A DNA stretch of 64,000 bases. It comes from JBFMHP01 sp040752855 (GTDB lineage: Bacteria; Pseudomonadota; Gammaproteobacteria; RBG-16-57-12). Made by a program: the position numbers and the translations under genes. Below are positions 44,221 to 52,198 of the stretch, piece by piece. The notes below the pieces were generated by a model. The model saw only the letters and a program-made list of their open reading frames with translations. It was not told the origin of the DNA and searched no databases. The stretch spans positions 86,258 to 150,257 of the forward strand of contig JBFMHP010000012.1 of the NCBI GenBank assembly GCA_040752855.1. Reading direction: 5' to 3'. How positions within the stretch are numbered: position 1 is the first letter of the stretch; the number at the start of each line of letters is the position of its first letter.

Positions 44221-44604
44221 TCATCTCGCCAGCCACAATTGAGAGACTTCCACCGTCAGGACGACCATCCAGACGAAGATGGCGATACCGACCGCCGCCG
44301 CGGCGATATCCTTGATGATTTTGATCTTCTCGTTATCCCGCGTTTCGACAAAGTCGCACAGCGCCTCGATGGCGCTGTTGAAGATCTCGGCCACCAGCAC
44401 AAAGGCGGTGACCACCAGAATCAGCAGAAAGTCGACCCAGGCGCGCAGGACGAAAGCCGCCGCGAGCACGATTGCCGACAGTATCAGCTTGTAGGTGACC
44501 GAGAAGTCATAGATCACTGCGTAGCGCAGGCCGGAAAAGATCGTACGCAGTTTGCGCAGTGGATGGTAGCCGGGTTCGCCGGTGCCAAGGAACTTGTGCC
44601 TCAT
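44221..44604 (-). CDS. dgkA: Diacylglycerol kinase
   Basis: 127 residues with three membrane helices and the catalytic region AEIFNSAIEALCDFVETRDNEKIKIIKDIAAAAVGI. It phosphorylates diacylglycerol in the inner membrane and recycles lipid after envelope-sugar synthesis. The start overlaps the PAP2 phosphatase stop by four bases, so the pair is translationally coupled. Confidence 0.94.
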   Translation of the reverse strand: MRHKFLGTGEPGYHPLRKLRTIFSGLRYAVIYDFSVTYKLILSAIVLAAAFVLRAWVDFLLILVVTAFVLVAEIFNSAIEALCDFVETRDNEKIKIIKDIAAAAVGIAIFVWMVVLTVEVSQLWLAR

Positions 44605-45260
44605 GTGCGCCCCGCCAGCGCCAGCCGCAGTCCCAGCACCCAGCCGGTCGCCACGATCAGACCAACCAGCACATCGCTAGGGTAGTGTACCTGCAGATAG
44701 AGTCGAGACACGGCCACCAACAGTATCGTGGCAGCAGCGGCAATGAACCCTGCCCAGCTTCGCCGCGTGCCCGGCGCGAGAACCCAGGCGAGCGCAAAAG
44801 CGGTGATCTGCACGGTGTGGGCGCTGGGGAAGGAGGAATCCGCTGGAACATTGATCAACGCTGGAAAGAGATCCGGCCGCGGCCGATCGACCAAGGTTTT
44901 GCCAATATGCGCCAGCACCCAAGCACCGCCCAGCGAGGCAGGCAACAATAGCGCCGCCGCCCACTGTCCTTTTCGCCAAAAACGCCAGGCCAAGGCCAAC
45001 GCGGCGGGCAGTAGCACGGCAATGGAGCCGAGCCAAGTGATGGCCGTAAAAAAGGCATCCAAGCTGGGCTGACGCAGAGAATACAAAACCGCCAAAACGC
45101 GCCGGTCGGCATCGAATTCTTGGCACCCCCCATTCTGGCAGACCGTAACGGCACCGAACCAGAGGGCGAGCAAGGCTGCGCACCAAAGCAGGACAGCGCT
45201 TGCTGGAAGCCGGCGCGGCTTAGGCGTTTTGGTCGGGTCTGCGAGTCTCATGTTGTCCAT
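44601..45260 (-). CDS. PAP2-family membrane phosphatase
   Basis: 219 residues from ATG 45260, with about six membrane helices and the three PAP2 motifs: KTLVDRPRP, PSAHT, and SRLYLQVHYPSDV. It probably removes phosphate from phosphatidic acid or undecaprenyl pyrophosphate (PgpB-like). Coupling to dgkA suggests a lipid phosphate cycle. It starts four bases after the terC-like stop. Confidence 0.9.
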   Translation of the reverse strand: MDNMRLADPTKTPKPRRLPASAVLLWCAALLALWFGAVTVCQNGGCQEFDADRRVLAVLYSLRQPSLDAFFTAITWLGSIAVLLPAALALAWRFWRKGQWAAALLLPASLGGAWVLAHIGKTLVDRPRPDLFPALINVPADSSFPSAHTVQITAFALAWVLAPGTRRSWAGFIAAAATILLVAVSRLYLQVHYPSDVLVGLIVATGWVLGLRLALAGRT

Positions 45261-45264
45261 CAAT

Positions 45265-46248
45265 TCAGGCTCCGGCCGCACCGGTGCCTGAACCGCGGAT
45301 GCGTGACTTCGCATCCTTGCGCAGCGACAGCCAGACCGAAGCGCCGATGATGAAGGCGACCACGGCAAGCGAGATGCCCACCGGGATCTTGAAGAGATCG
45401 ATCAGCAGCATCTTCACGCCGATGAACATCAACACCAGGGCCAGGCCGTATTTCAGCAGCGAGAAGCGGTCGGCGAAATCGGCGAGCAAGAAATACATCG
45501 CGCGCAGACCGAGTATGGCGAAGACATTCGAGGTGAGCACGATGAACGGGTCGGTGGTAATGGCAAAGATGGCCGGGATTGAATCGACCGCAAAGATCAG
45601 GTCGGTGACCTCGACCATCACCAGCACCAGAAAAAGCGGCGTTGCATAGCGGATGCCCTCCCGCCAAACGAAGAACCGCTCGCCGTGCAATTCGGTCGTA
45701 ATGTTCATGTGACCGCGCAGCCATTTCACCACCGGGTTCTGCTCCAGATCGGGTTTATGATCGGCGAACCACCACATCTTGATCCCCGTAATCAGCAGGA
45801 AGGCGCCAAACACATAGAGGATCCAATGAAACTTGGCGATCAGCCATGCACCGGCCAGGATCATGACGGTGCGCATGATGATCGCACCGAGCACGCCGTA
45901 GATGAGCACCCGTTTCTGCAGCTCAAGCGGCACCGCGAAGAACGAGAACAGCATCAGCCAGACGAAGACGTTATCGACCGCCAGAGACTTCTCGATCAAA
46001 TAGCCGGTGATGAATTCCAGTGTCTTGGTATTGGCAAGTTCGCGCCCGGCGGCACCATCGAGATACCACCACAACCCACCCGCGAAGGCAAACGAGACGC
46101 CGACCCAAATTACTGACCAGATTGCGGCTTCCCTAAATGTCACACGATGCTGCTTACCGCCGCCCACCACAAACAAGTCTATGGCCAGCATGACGAGTAC
46201 GATGACAAAGAAGCCTGCCCACATCCACCATGTTCCGATACTTTCCAT
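45265..46248 (-). CDS. TerC/Alx-family membrane protein
   Basis: 327 residues with eight or nine membrane helices and the acidic membrane motifs SLAVDNVFVWLM and LIFAVDSIPAIFAITTDPFIV. The family includes the E. coli Alx manganese exporter. A GGAGGATAAAG box precedes the ATG. No Mn riboswitch (yybP-ykoY type) is visible in the 250 bases upstream. It probably heads the terC-PAP2-dgkA unit. Confidence 0.92.
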   Translation of the reverse strand: MESIGTWWMWAGFFVIVLVMLAIDLFVVGGGKQHRVTFREAAIWSVIWVGVSFAFAGGLWWYLDGAAGRELANTKTLEFITGYLIEKSLAVDNVFVWLMLFSFFAVPLELQKRVLIYGVLGAIIMRTVMILAGAWLIAKFHWILYVFGAFLLITGIKMWWFADHKPDLEQNPVVKWLRGHMNITTELHGERFFVWREGIRYATPLFLVLVMVEVTDLIFAVDSIPAIFAITTDPFIVLTSNVFAILGLRAMYFLLADFADRFSLLKYGLALVLMFIGVKMLLIDLFKIPVGISLAVVAFIIGASVWLSLRKDAKSRIRGSGTGAAGA

Positions 46249-46286
46249 CTTTATCCTCCGCGTAACATCTTAAGAATAAACAAGCA

Positions 46287-46499
46287 CTATTGCGACGCGT
46301 TCGCTGGCGGCTCGACCGTGAGAAAATGTGTTGTTCGCACTCTGCCAACGAACGATACGGTGCACTGATCGTACTGGTGACGACCGCGGTTGTCTGCTGT
46401 GAATATGGCATGGATGCGCTCATCGTCCGTCACGCCGCCCTCTATCATGAGGGCAAGCATCGATGTGTTAATGGTGTATTCGTACATAATAGCAGACAT
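46287..46499 (-). CDS. Short open frame between CIA30 and terC-like genes
   Basis: 70 residues beginning MSAIMYEYTINTSMLALMIEGG. A partial ribosome site (GGATAAAG) precedes it. It starts seven bases after the CIA30 stop and would be co-transcribed with it. No signal peptide, and no recognised family. The coding quality is only fair; it may be spurious. Confidence 0.35.
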   Translation of the reverse strand: MSAIMYEYTINTSMLALMIEGGVTDDERIHAIFTADNRGRHQYDQCTVSFVGRVRTTHFLTVEPPANASQ

Positions 46500-46505
46500 C
46501 TTACT

Positions 46506-47012
46506 TTATCCTTTGTTAGCGACTACCGAGGCAAGTTCTAAGCTAAAGGTTCCGGCCTGGCGATCGGCGATCAATAGGCCGATCTGGCATATCCTTGACA
46601 CCGCCAGCGGCGGGGCACTTGGTACGGGCCTGCCACGGAAGGATGGTTTGAAGTTCTCGAAGGGCAGTTGGATCGCTTGCCATTGCATGGCTTGAGTTGT
46701 GAAGCCGGCCTGATAGGCGACACCGTCGAAGCCGTGGTCGCAGCGCAGGCGTAATCGATAGCGATGACCATCGCCGCGCACGCGTAGATACAGTCCCGAG
46801 TACCCGGAAAGATCCCGACACTGGAGATCAGTGCGGATGGAGGCAAAGCCGCCGTTGCGTTCCAGCGAGACCGAGCCCGTAAAGAGGGCGGTGCCGTTGC
46901 CGGTCGCTATGATCTGGCTGTCCGACAGCCCACCCATGACGCCGTCATTGATCGGCCGCCAGGTGGAGAGATCGTCGGTGCTGAAATCAATGACGGTAAC
47001 GGAATCCGGCAT
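46506..47012 (-). CDS. CIA30 (NDUFAF1-like) domain protein
   Basis: 168 residues, almost entirely a CIA30 beta-sandwich: FSTDDLSTWRPINDGVMGGLSDS, then LERNGGFASIRTDLQCRDLSGYSGLYLRVRGDG and the strand AIQLPFENFKPSFRGRPV. In eukaryotes CIA30 helps complex I assembly; in bacteria it often lies in light/oxidative-stress operons. It is 15 bases after the chalcone-isomerase-like gene. This is the intact copy; a truncated one is fused to DUF3833 at 47854-48327. Confidence 0.88.
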   Translation of the reverse strand: MPDSVTVIDFSTDDLSTWRPINDGVMGGLSDSQIIATGNGTALFTGSVSLERNGGFASIRTDLQCRDLSGYSGLYLRVRGDGHRYRLRLRCDHGFDGVAYQAGFTTQAMQWQAIQLPFENFKPSFRGRPVPSAPPLAVSRICQIGLLIADRQAGTFSLELASVVANKG

Positions 47013-47027
47013 GATGGATGTCTACCT

Positions 47028-47603
47028 TCAAGTATCTGGTTTTAGCAGGGTGTCTTTGAGTGCTGGAGCGATCGGCTCTTCTCCCAGCCAGATGCTGAAA
47101 TAGGCGGCCGCGAAGTCGGCGCCAGGGATCGCGCCGAGCACATTGCCATTCAACTCGAGCGTGGTGCCTTGATCGGGCTGAAAGGTCAGTGCATAGCGGT
47201 CGCCTTTGCTAACGTTCCGATACAAAGCGTGGAGCTGGTTGATTCTATCGCGCAGTTTCTGCATGTCTGTGTCGCTCAATTGGCGCGCGAGCGTTTTCAT
47301 CGCGGCCGCGGCGAACTGTTCGCGGGTGATATCGACAAAATAGACAATTTCCAGGCGCTTGGCCACGTCAGGTTCCAGTGCCTGAGCGCTGGCGGTCTGC
47401 GGCGGCAGATAGAGTGCGGCGGCATAAACATCGATGAATACCGCGTACTTTAACAGGCCGGCGCCGCGCAGTTGTAGGGGTGGGTCGGACAGGGAAAAGC
47501 CGGCGTCGAACCGGGCATCCTTGATGCGAACGGGATCAGCGTTGCCCGTATTGGACAGAAAGATTGCCATTAGCAATACCGCGATGGACGGGAACCTTTT
47601 CAT
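47028..47603 (-). CDS. Chalcone-isomerase-like exported protein (copy 1)
   Basis: 191 residues: signal peptide (about 1-22), then the chalcone_3 pattern: GAGLLKYAVFIDVYAAALYLPP, AKRLEIVYFVDITREQFAAAAM, and DGTxL-like DQGTTLELNGNVLGAIPGAD with an AAYFSIWLG end. Bacterial members probably bind fatty acids or lipids rather than flavonoids. An AGGAGG box precedes the ATG. The second copy at 48343 differs at about 13 residues. Confidence 0.85.
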   Translation of the reverse strand: MKRFPSIAVLLMAIFLSNTGNADPVRIKDARFDAGFSLSDPPLQLRGAGLLKYAVFIDVYAAALYLPPQTASAQALEPDVAKRLEIVYFVDITREQFAAAAMKTLARQLSDTDMQKLRDRINQLHALYRNVSKGDRYALTFQPDQGTTLELNGNVLGAIPGADFAAAYFSIWLGEEPIAPALKDTLLKPDT

Positions 47604-47637
47604 GAATGCCTCCTCGCGCTGCGTGCCGTGTTGTTTA

Positions 47638-47840
47638 TTAACCCGGCGAGCGAATATATCTGAAAAACATTTCGGTCACGTCCCTTCTCCCTCCGGGACG
47701 ACCCCATGGATGGAGGAGGTAGGGCGAAGTCCGGGGACAGGATGAGGGGAAATAAACAATGTATTTATTATCTCCCCTCACCCTAACCCTCTCCCTAAGG
47801 GAGAGGGGATTGCACTAGATATATTTCGCCGCTCGGTTAA
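47638..47840. mobile_element. MITE-like REP-doublet element 4
   Basis: Ends TTAACCCGGCGAGCGAATAT (47638) and its inverse ATATTTCGCCGCTCGGTTAA (47821-47840). The core has arm CCCTTCTCCCTCCGGGA, the 50-base insert (CCATGGATGGAGGAGGTAGG and onward) and the arm CCTCTCCCTAAGGGAGAGG. It is the copy-1 partner of element 5 within the tandem duplication. Confidence 0.7.
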
Positions 47841-47853
47841 CAAATACCCTCGT

Positions 47854-48327
47854 TCATCCGCCACGCTGAAAGAACAGGATCACCTCGCCCAGTTCGATGC
47901 CGAATTTGCTCATCTTGGCGCGATTGATCAGCACGCCGTTGGGCTGAAGGAACATCCAATCATCGAAATGCACCTTCCAGGTCTTGTCGTCCACGCATTG
48001 TATGGCTTGAGTTGCGAAGCCGGCCTGATAGGCGACACCGTCGAAGCCATGGTCGCAGCGCAGGCGTAATCGATAGCGATGCCCGTCGCCGCGCACGCGT
48101 AGATACAGTCCCGAGTACTCGGAAAGATCCCGACACTGGAGATCAGTGCGGATGGAGGCAAAGCCGCCGTTGCGTTCCAGCGAGACCGTGCCCGTAAAGA
48201 GGGCGGTGCCATTGCCGGTCGCTATGATCTGGCTGCCCGACAGTCCACCCATCACGCCGTCATTGATCGGCCGCCAGGTGGAGAGATCGGCGGTACTGAA
48301 ACCAATGACGGTAACGGAATCCGGCAT
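47854..48327 (-). CDS. CIA30-DUF3833 chimeric gene at a duplication junction
   Basis: 157 residues. Residues 1-110 repeat the N-terminal CIA30 part (7 differences from the intact copy); residues 111-157 (VDDKTWKVHFDDWMFLQPNG onward) repeat the C-terminal DUF3833 part exactly. The fusion point is at about 47996-48000 and the frame is kept. The missing pieces include the CIA30 C-terminal strand and the DUF3833 lipobox and core, so the product may not fold as either. It starts 15 bases after CHI copy 2, like the intact CIA30. Confidence 0.8.
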   Translation of the reverse strand: MPDSVTVIGFSTADLSTWRPINDGVMGGLSGSQIIATGNGTALFTGTVSLERNGGFASIRTDLQCRDLSEYSGLYLRVRGDGHRYRLRLRCDHGFDGVAYQAGFATQAIQCVDDKTWKVHFDDWMFLQPNGVLINRAKMSKFGIELGEVILFFQRGG

Positions 48328-48342
48328 GATGGATGTCTACCT

Positions 48343-48918
48343 TCAAGTACCTGGTTTTAGCAGGGTGTCTTTGAGTGCTGGAGCGATCGGCTCTTCTCCC
48401 AGCCAGATGCTGAAATAGGCGGCCGCGAAGTCGGCGCCAGGGATCGCGCCGAGCACATTGCCATTCAACTCGAGCGTGGTGCCCTGATCGGGCCGATAGG
48501 TCAGTGCATAGCGGTCGCCGTTGCCAACGTTCCGATACAAAGTGTGAAGCTGGTCGATTCTATCGCGCAGTTTCTGCATGTCCGCGTCGCTCAATTGACG
48601 TGCGAGTGTTTTCATTGCGGCTGCGGCAAACTGTTCGCGAGTGATATCGACAAAATAGACGATCTCCAGGCGCTTGGCCACCTCAGGTTCCAGTGCCTGA
48701 GCGCTGGCGGTCTGCGGCGGCAGATAGAGTGCGGCGGCATAGACATCGATGAATACCGCGTACTTCAATAGGCCGGCGCCGCGCAGTTGTAGGGGTGGCT
48801 CGGACAAGGTGAAGCGGGTGTCGAACCGGGCATCCTTGATGCGAACGGGATCAGCGTTGCCCGTATTGGACAGAAAGATTGCCATTAGCAATACGGCGAT
48901 GGACGGGAACCTTTTCAT
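48343..48918 (-). CDS. Chalcone-isomerase-like exported protein (copy 2)
   Basis: 191 residues with the same signal peptide and domain as copy 1; differences cluster in 34-40 (DTRFTLSEPP) and 133-150 (RIDQLHTLYRNVGNGDRYALTYR). AGGAGG precedes ATG 48918. Both copies keep their full length and conserved residues, so both could be functional. The divergence shows the duplication is not recent. Confidence 0.85.
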   Translation of the reverse strand: MKRFPSIAVLLMAIFLSNTGNADPVRIKDARFDTRFTLSEPPLQLRGAGLLKYAVFIDVYAAALYLPPQTASAQALEPEVAKRLEIVYFVDITREQFAAAAMKTLARQLSDADMQKLRDRIDQLHTLYRNVGNGDRYALTYRPDQGTTLELNGNVLGAIPGADFAAAYFSIWLGEEPIAPALKDTLLKPGT

Positions 48919-48952
48919 GAATGCCTCCTCGCGCTGCGGGCTATGTTGTTTA

Positions 48953-49136
48953 TTAAGCCGACGAGCGAATATATCTGAAAAACATTTTCGGTAACGTCCC
49001 TTCTCCCTCTGGGACGACTCCATGGATGGAGGAGGTAGGACGAAGTCCGGAACCCGAGTCGAGAAGGACTCCCCTCACCCTAGCCCTCTCCCTGAGGGAG
49101 AGGGGATTGCACTGATACATTTCGCTGCTGGTTAAC
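48953..49136. mobile_element. MITE-like REP-doublet element 5
   Basis: Ends TTAAGCCGACGAGCGAATAT at 48953 and ATTTCGCTGCTGGTTAA at the right. Inside: CCCTTCTCCCTCTGGGA, the 50-base insert in full (through CCGGAACCCGAGTCGAG), and CCTCTCCCTGAGGGAGAGG. The duplicated element 4 lost about 20 bases here and gained a different inner spacer, so it has changed since the duplication. Confidence 0.7.
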
Positions 49137-49148
49137 AATTACCGTCAT

Positions 49149-49685
49149 TCATCCGCCGCGCTGAAAGAACAGGATCACCTCGCCCAGTTCGATGCCGAAT
49201 TTGCTCATCTTGGCGCGATTGATCAGCACGCCGTTGGGCTGGAGGAACATCCAATCATCGAAATGCACCTTCCAGGTCTTGTCGTCCACGCGCAGCAATA
49301 AGTCATATTCCCAATGCAGGGTGTTGCCGTAGGTCTCGCCGCGCGCCGTGCCGACCACATCATCGGAACGGCCGACATAATGGTGTTCGTCGATCTTGCG
49401 CAAGCGCCAGGTGCGATGCTCTTTGGCGCCGTCGTTGTAGAGAAAATCTTCTTCGAGGACGAATTCCTCGCCTTGCCAGCGGCCTTCCATCTTCACGACG
49501 AAGCTTCGTTTCACCCGCCCGCGCCGATCCTCAAAGATGCCGGTGGCCGTCACCGGGCCGAGGAAATATTCTTCGAGCAATAAACGCGGTGATGTATCGC
49601 GATAATAGTCAGCCTTCATGCTTGTGCATCCCCCGAGGAGTATAAGTAAAGTCAGCAGTGCGGTTGTCTGGAAACGTCGTTTCAT
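49149..49685 (-). CDS. DUF3833 lipoprotein
   Basis: 178 residues from ATG 49685. The lipobox LLGGC anchors it. The DUF3833 pattern includes LLEEYFLGPVTATGIFEDRRG, RRSFVV-type strand RSFVVKMEGRW and EDFLYNDGAKEHRTWRLR, ending KFGIELGEVILFFQRG. Function unknown; the family keeps company with photolyase and Cfa-like genes. The first 77 bases overlap the end of the MFS gene, which is unusually long for an overlap. Confidence 0.87.
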   Translation of the reverse strand: MKRRFQTTALLTLLILLGGCTSMKADYYRDTSPRLLLEEYFLGPVTATGIFEDRRGRVKRSFVVKMEGRWQGEEFVLEEDFLYNDGAKEHRTWRLRKIDEHHYVGRSDDVVGTARGETYGNTLHWEYDLLLRVDDKTWKVHFDDWMFLQPNGVLINRAKMSKFGIELGEVILFFQRGG

Positions 49686-50988
49686 GGTGAAGACTCCTGC
49701 GCAGGGCGTGCTGCGCGGTTTGATCCAACGGGAAGTTCCACACCAGCGAGATGGCGATGAGTTTGAACAGAATGGGCGCCAGCCCGTAGAGCAGCAGGAG
49801 GGCCATTTCTGCCTCGGGTGTGTTCGAGGTAGCGGTGGTGGAATAGGAGGCGAACTCCAGCAGCGGAAAGGCGATGCCCACTGCCAAGGCCAACGCCAGT
49901 TTGGTGGCCATGCCCCAGAGGCCGAAGAACAATCCGGTGCGTTGCCCACCGCCCTTGGCGCTGTCGATATCCACGACATCGGCCTGCATGGACGCGGGCA
50001 GGGCCATGTCCACGCCCAGACTCAAGCCGGAGAATAGGCAGATCAGCAGGAATGCGGTGACGTCGCCGCTGTCCAGGAAAGGCACCCAGATGAAGCTCAT
50101 GCAGGCGAACAGCATCGAGTAGCACCAGGCGCGGTGTTTTCCGATGCGCTTGGCGAGCATGAGCCACAGCGGCAGGCCCAGGATGCCGGCGATGAAATAC
50201 ACCGCGAGCAAGCGGCCGGTCCATTCAGGCGCGGCCAGGTACTGACTGACAAAGATGATGAACAAGGTTGCGGGCAGCGCATTGGCGATGCCGTTGACCA
50301 AATAGGCGCTGAGCAAGCGCAGAAAGGGACGATTCTCGCGCAGCAGCACCAGGCCGGCCTTCCAGGGCACGGGGCTGTCGCGTCGCGCCGGTTCCGCCAC
50401 GCCGACCAACGCCAGCAGCAACGCGGCGGGCAAGAGCAGGATGAGGACGCCGGCGTACACCTCGAGCGTCTCCGCCGTCGTGTCCGTTGCGACGAGCACG
50501 GGCAGCAGACCGGCCAGCAGGGTGCCGCCGATCACGAACCCTTCACGGATACCGGTGATGCTGGAGCGTTCGTGGTAGTCCTCGCTGAGTTCCGCGCCCC
50601 AGGCGTGATAGGGCAACACCACCAGGGTCCAAGCAAGATACAACACCAGGCTCCACAACAGCAGATAACCCGGGGTGGGAGTGGCGGGCGGGTTGAACAG
50701 TTGATGACAGCTGAACAACAGCACGGGCAGGCCGGCGAGCATCAGCAGTTTGCGGCGCCCGTGCCGCCAGCGGATGCGATCAGACAGCCAGCCGACCACG
50801 GGATCGGTGATCACATCCCACAGCCGCGCAACGAGCAGCACCGCGCCGACCGTCGCCAATCCCAAATGCGTGGCGTAGTGACTGGGCAGGTACATATACA
50901 AGGGCAGCCCGAGCATGGCGAGCGGTAAGCCGGGCAGCCCGTACATGAGCCAGGCGCGATAACGTCGGCCGTCAGCGCCCACGGTCAC
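49609..50988 (-). CDS. MFS transporter, GPH / MFS_2 type
   Basis: 459 residues with twelve membrane segments and the loop motif VVGWLSDRIRWRHGRRK between TM2 and TM3, as in the melibiose-permease (MFS_2) group. The substrate is unknown; in this locus a lipid or lysophospholipid is a reasonable guess (inference). It overlaps the Cfa-like gene by 17 bases at its start and DUF3833 by 77 at its end; the last ~25 residues (FPDNRTADFTYTPRGMHKHE) look less like an MFS tail. Confidence 0.88.
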   Translation of the reverse strand: MTVGADGRRYRAWLMYGLPGLPLAMLGLPLYMYLPSHYATHLGLATVGAVLLVARLWDVITDPVVGWLSDRIRWRHGRRKLLMLAGLPVLLFSCHQLFNPPATPTPGYLLLWSLVLYLAWTLVVLPYHAWGAELSEDYHERSSITGIREGFVIGGTLLAGLLPVLVATDTTAETLEVYAGVLILLLPAALLLALVGVAEPARRDSPVPWKAGLVLLRENRPFLRLLSAYLVNGIANALPATLFIIFVSQYLAAPEWTGRLLAVYFIAGILGLPLWLMLAKRIGKHRAWCYSMLFACMSFIWVPFLDSGDVTAFLLICLFSGLSLGVDMALPASMQADVVDIDSAKGGGQRTGLFFGLWGMATKLALALAVGIAFPLLEFASYSTTATSNTPEAEMALLLLYGLAPILFKLIAISLVWNFPLDQTAQHALRRSLHHETTFPDNRTADFTYTPRGMHKHEG

Positions 50989-52198
50989 TGTGCTCCAGCA
51001 CGACTTGCATGAGATTGGTGCGGCCGCTGCGAAAACCCGCTTCGCAATAATTCAGATAGTAGTCCCACAGACGCATGAATGGCTCATCGAACCCTAAGGC
51101 CACGACCGAATCACGCGCCTGGTGAAAATTTTCTCTCCAACGGCGCAGCGTTTCGGCGTAGTGTTCTCCGAAGAAGTCTTGCTGGACGATGCGCAATCCG
51201 GCCTGGGCCGCGTGTCGCGCGAAGACCTCCGGCGAGGGCAGCATGCCGCCGGGGAAGATGTGCAGTTGGATGAAGTCGGCCTTTTTCCGGTAGCTGCCGA
51301 ATAGGGCGTCGTCGATGGTAATGGTTTGCAGCGCGACGCGGCCGCCTGACTTGAGGCTGCGCTTCAGCGTCTGAAAATACTGCGGCCAATAGCGCTCGCC
51401 GACGGCCTCGAACATTTCGATGGAAACGATGTGATCGAACTGGCGGTCGTGCAGGTCGCGATAGTCCAGCAGTTTGAACTCAACGCGATTGTCGAGGCCT
51501 TGTAGCGCAATCGTCTCACGGGCGTAGCGCAGTTGTTGTTGCGACAGGGTGATGCCGGTCACGCGATGCCCGCGGCGGGCGGCGAGGCTGGCGAAGCCGC
51601 CCCAACCGCACCCGATCTCCAGGATGTCGTCGGATGGATTCGCTTCCAGCGTATTGAGCAGGCGCCGGTATTTATTTCCCTGTGCGGCGTCCAAGGATTG
51701 CAGTGGGTGCGCGAACAAGGCGGCGGAATACGACATCGTCGGATCGAGCCACAGGCGATAGAAGTCGTTGCCCAGATCGTAGTGATAGCGGATGTTGCGG
51801 CGACTGCCGCGGCGGTTATTGCGATTGGCCAAGTGGCGCAGTCGATCGAGCAGTCCCGCCAGCCAATGTCCGCCGATCACCCGCCCAACGCTGTCATCGT
51901 TTTGCAGCGCCAGGCGCATCAGCGCCTGCAGGTCGGGCGTGGCGCAATCTCCCTCGATGATCGCCTCGGCAAATCCGATATCGCCGCGGTTCAGCAATTT
52001 CCACTGCACGCGCAGTGGATGATGAATGATCAGGTTGGCCCGAGGGCCTTCCTGGACGCCCTTGAAGGTAAAGTGCTGGCCATCCGCGGTGGCGATGGTG
52101 AGTTCGCCACAGCGCAGTTGCTCGCAGGCCCTGAGCAGCGGTCGCAGGGTCAACGGGTACTTGCTGAGGTAGGCGCTTTGCGTCTGCTCAAGATTCAT
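50972..52198 (-). CDS. Cyclopropane-fatty-acid-synthase-like SAM methyltransferase
   Basis: 408 residues: an N-terminal Cfa-specific part, then the SAM site ILEIGCGWGGFASLAARRGH, the RNIRYHYDLGNDFYRLWLDPTMSYS substrate-side motif and VSIEMFEAVGERYWPQYF. It methylates double bonds of membrane phospholipid acyl chains. In light/singlet-oxygen loci such enzymes (for example UfaM in Rhodobacter) make methylated or furan fatty-acid precursors, so it need not make cyclopropanes. It overlaps DUF1365 by 11 bases. Confidence 0.9.
   Translation of the reverse strand: MNLEQTQSAYLSKYPLTLRPLLRACEQLRCGELTIATADGQHFTFKGVQEGPRANLIIHHPLRVQWKLLNRGDIGFAEAIIEGDCATPDLQALMRLALQNDDSVGRVIGGHWLAGLLDRLRHLANRNNRRGSRRNIRYHYDLGNDFYRLWLDPTMSYSAALFAHPLQSLDAAQGNKYRRLLNTLEANPSDDILEIGCGWGGFASLAARRGHRVTGITLSQQQLRYARETIALQGLDNRVEFKLLDYRDLHDRQFDHIVSIEMFEAVGERYWPQYFQTLKRSLKSGGRVALQTITIDDALFGSYRKKADFIQLHIFPGGMLPSPEVFARHAAQAGLRIVQQDFFGEHYAETLRRWRENFHQARDSVVALGFDEPFMRLWDYYLNYCEAGFRSGRTNLMQVVLEHSDRGR

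Noticed and set aside
46249..46500. Manganese (yybP-ykoY) riboswitch before the terC-like gene
   Set aside because: I looked for the conserved loop pairs on the minus strand and found none; the region may even encode a 70-residue frame.
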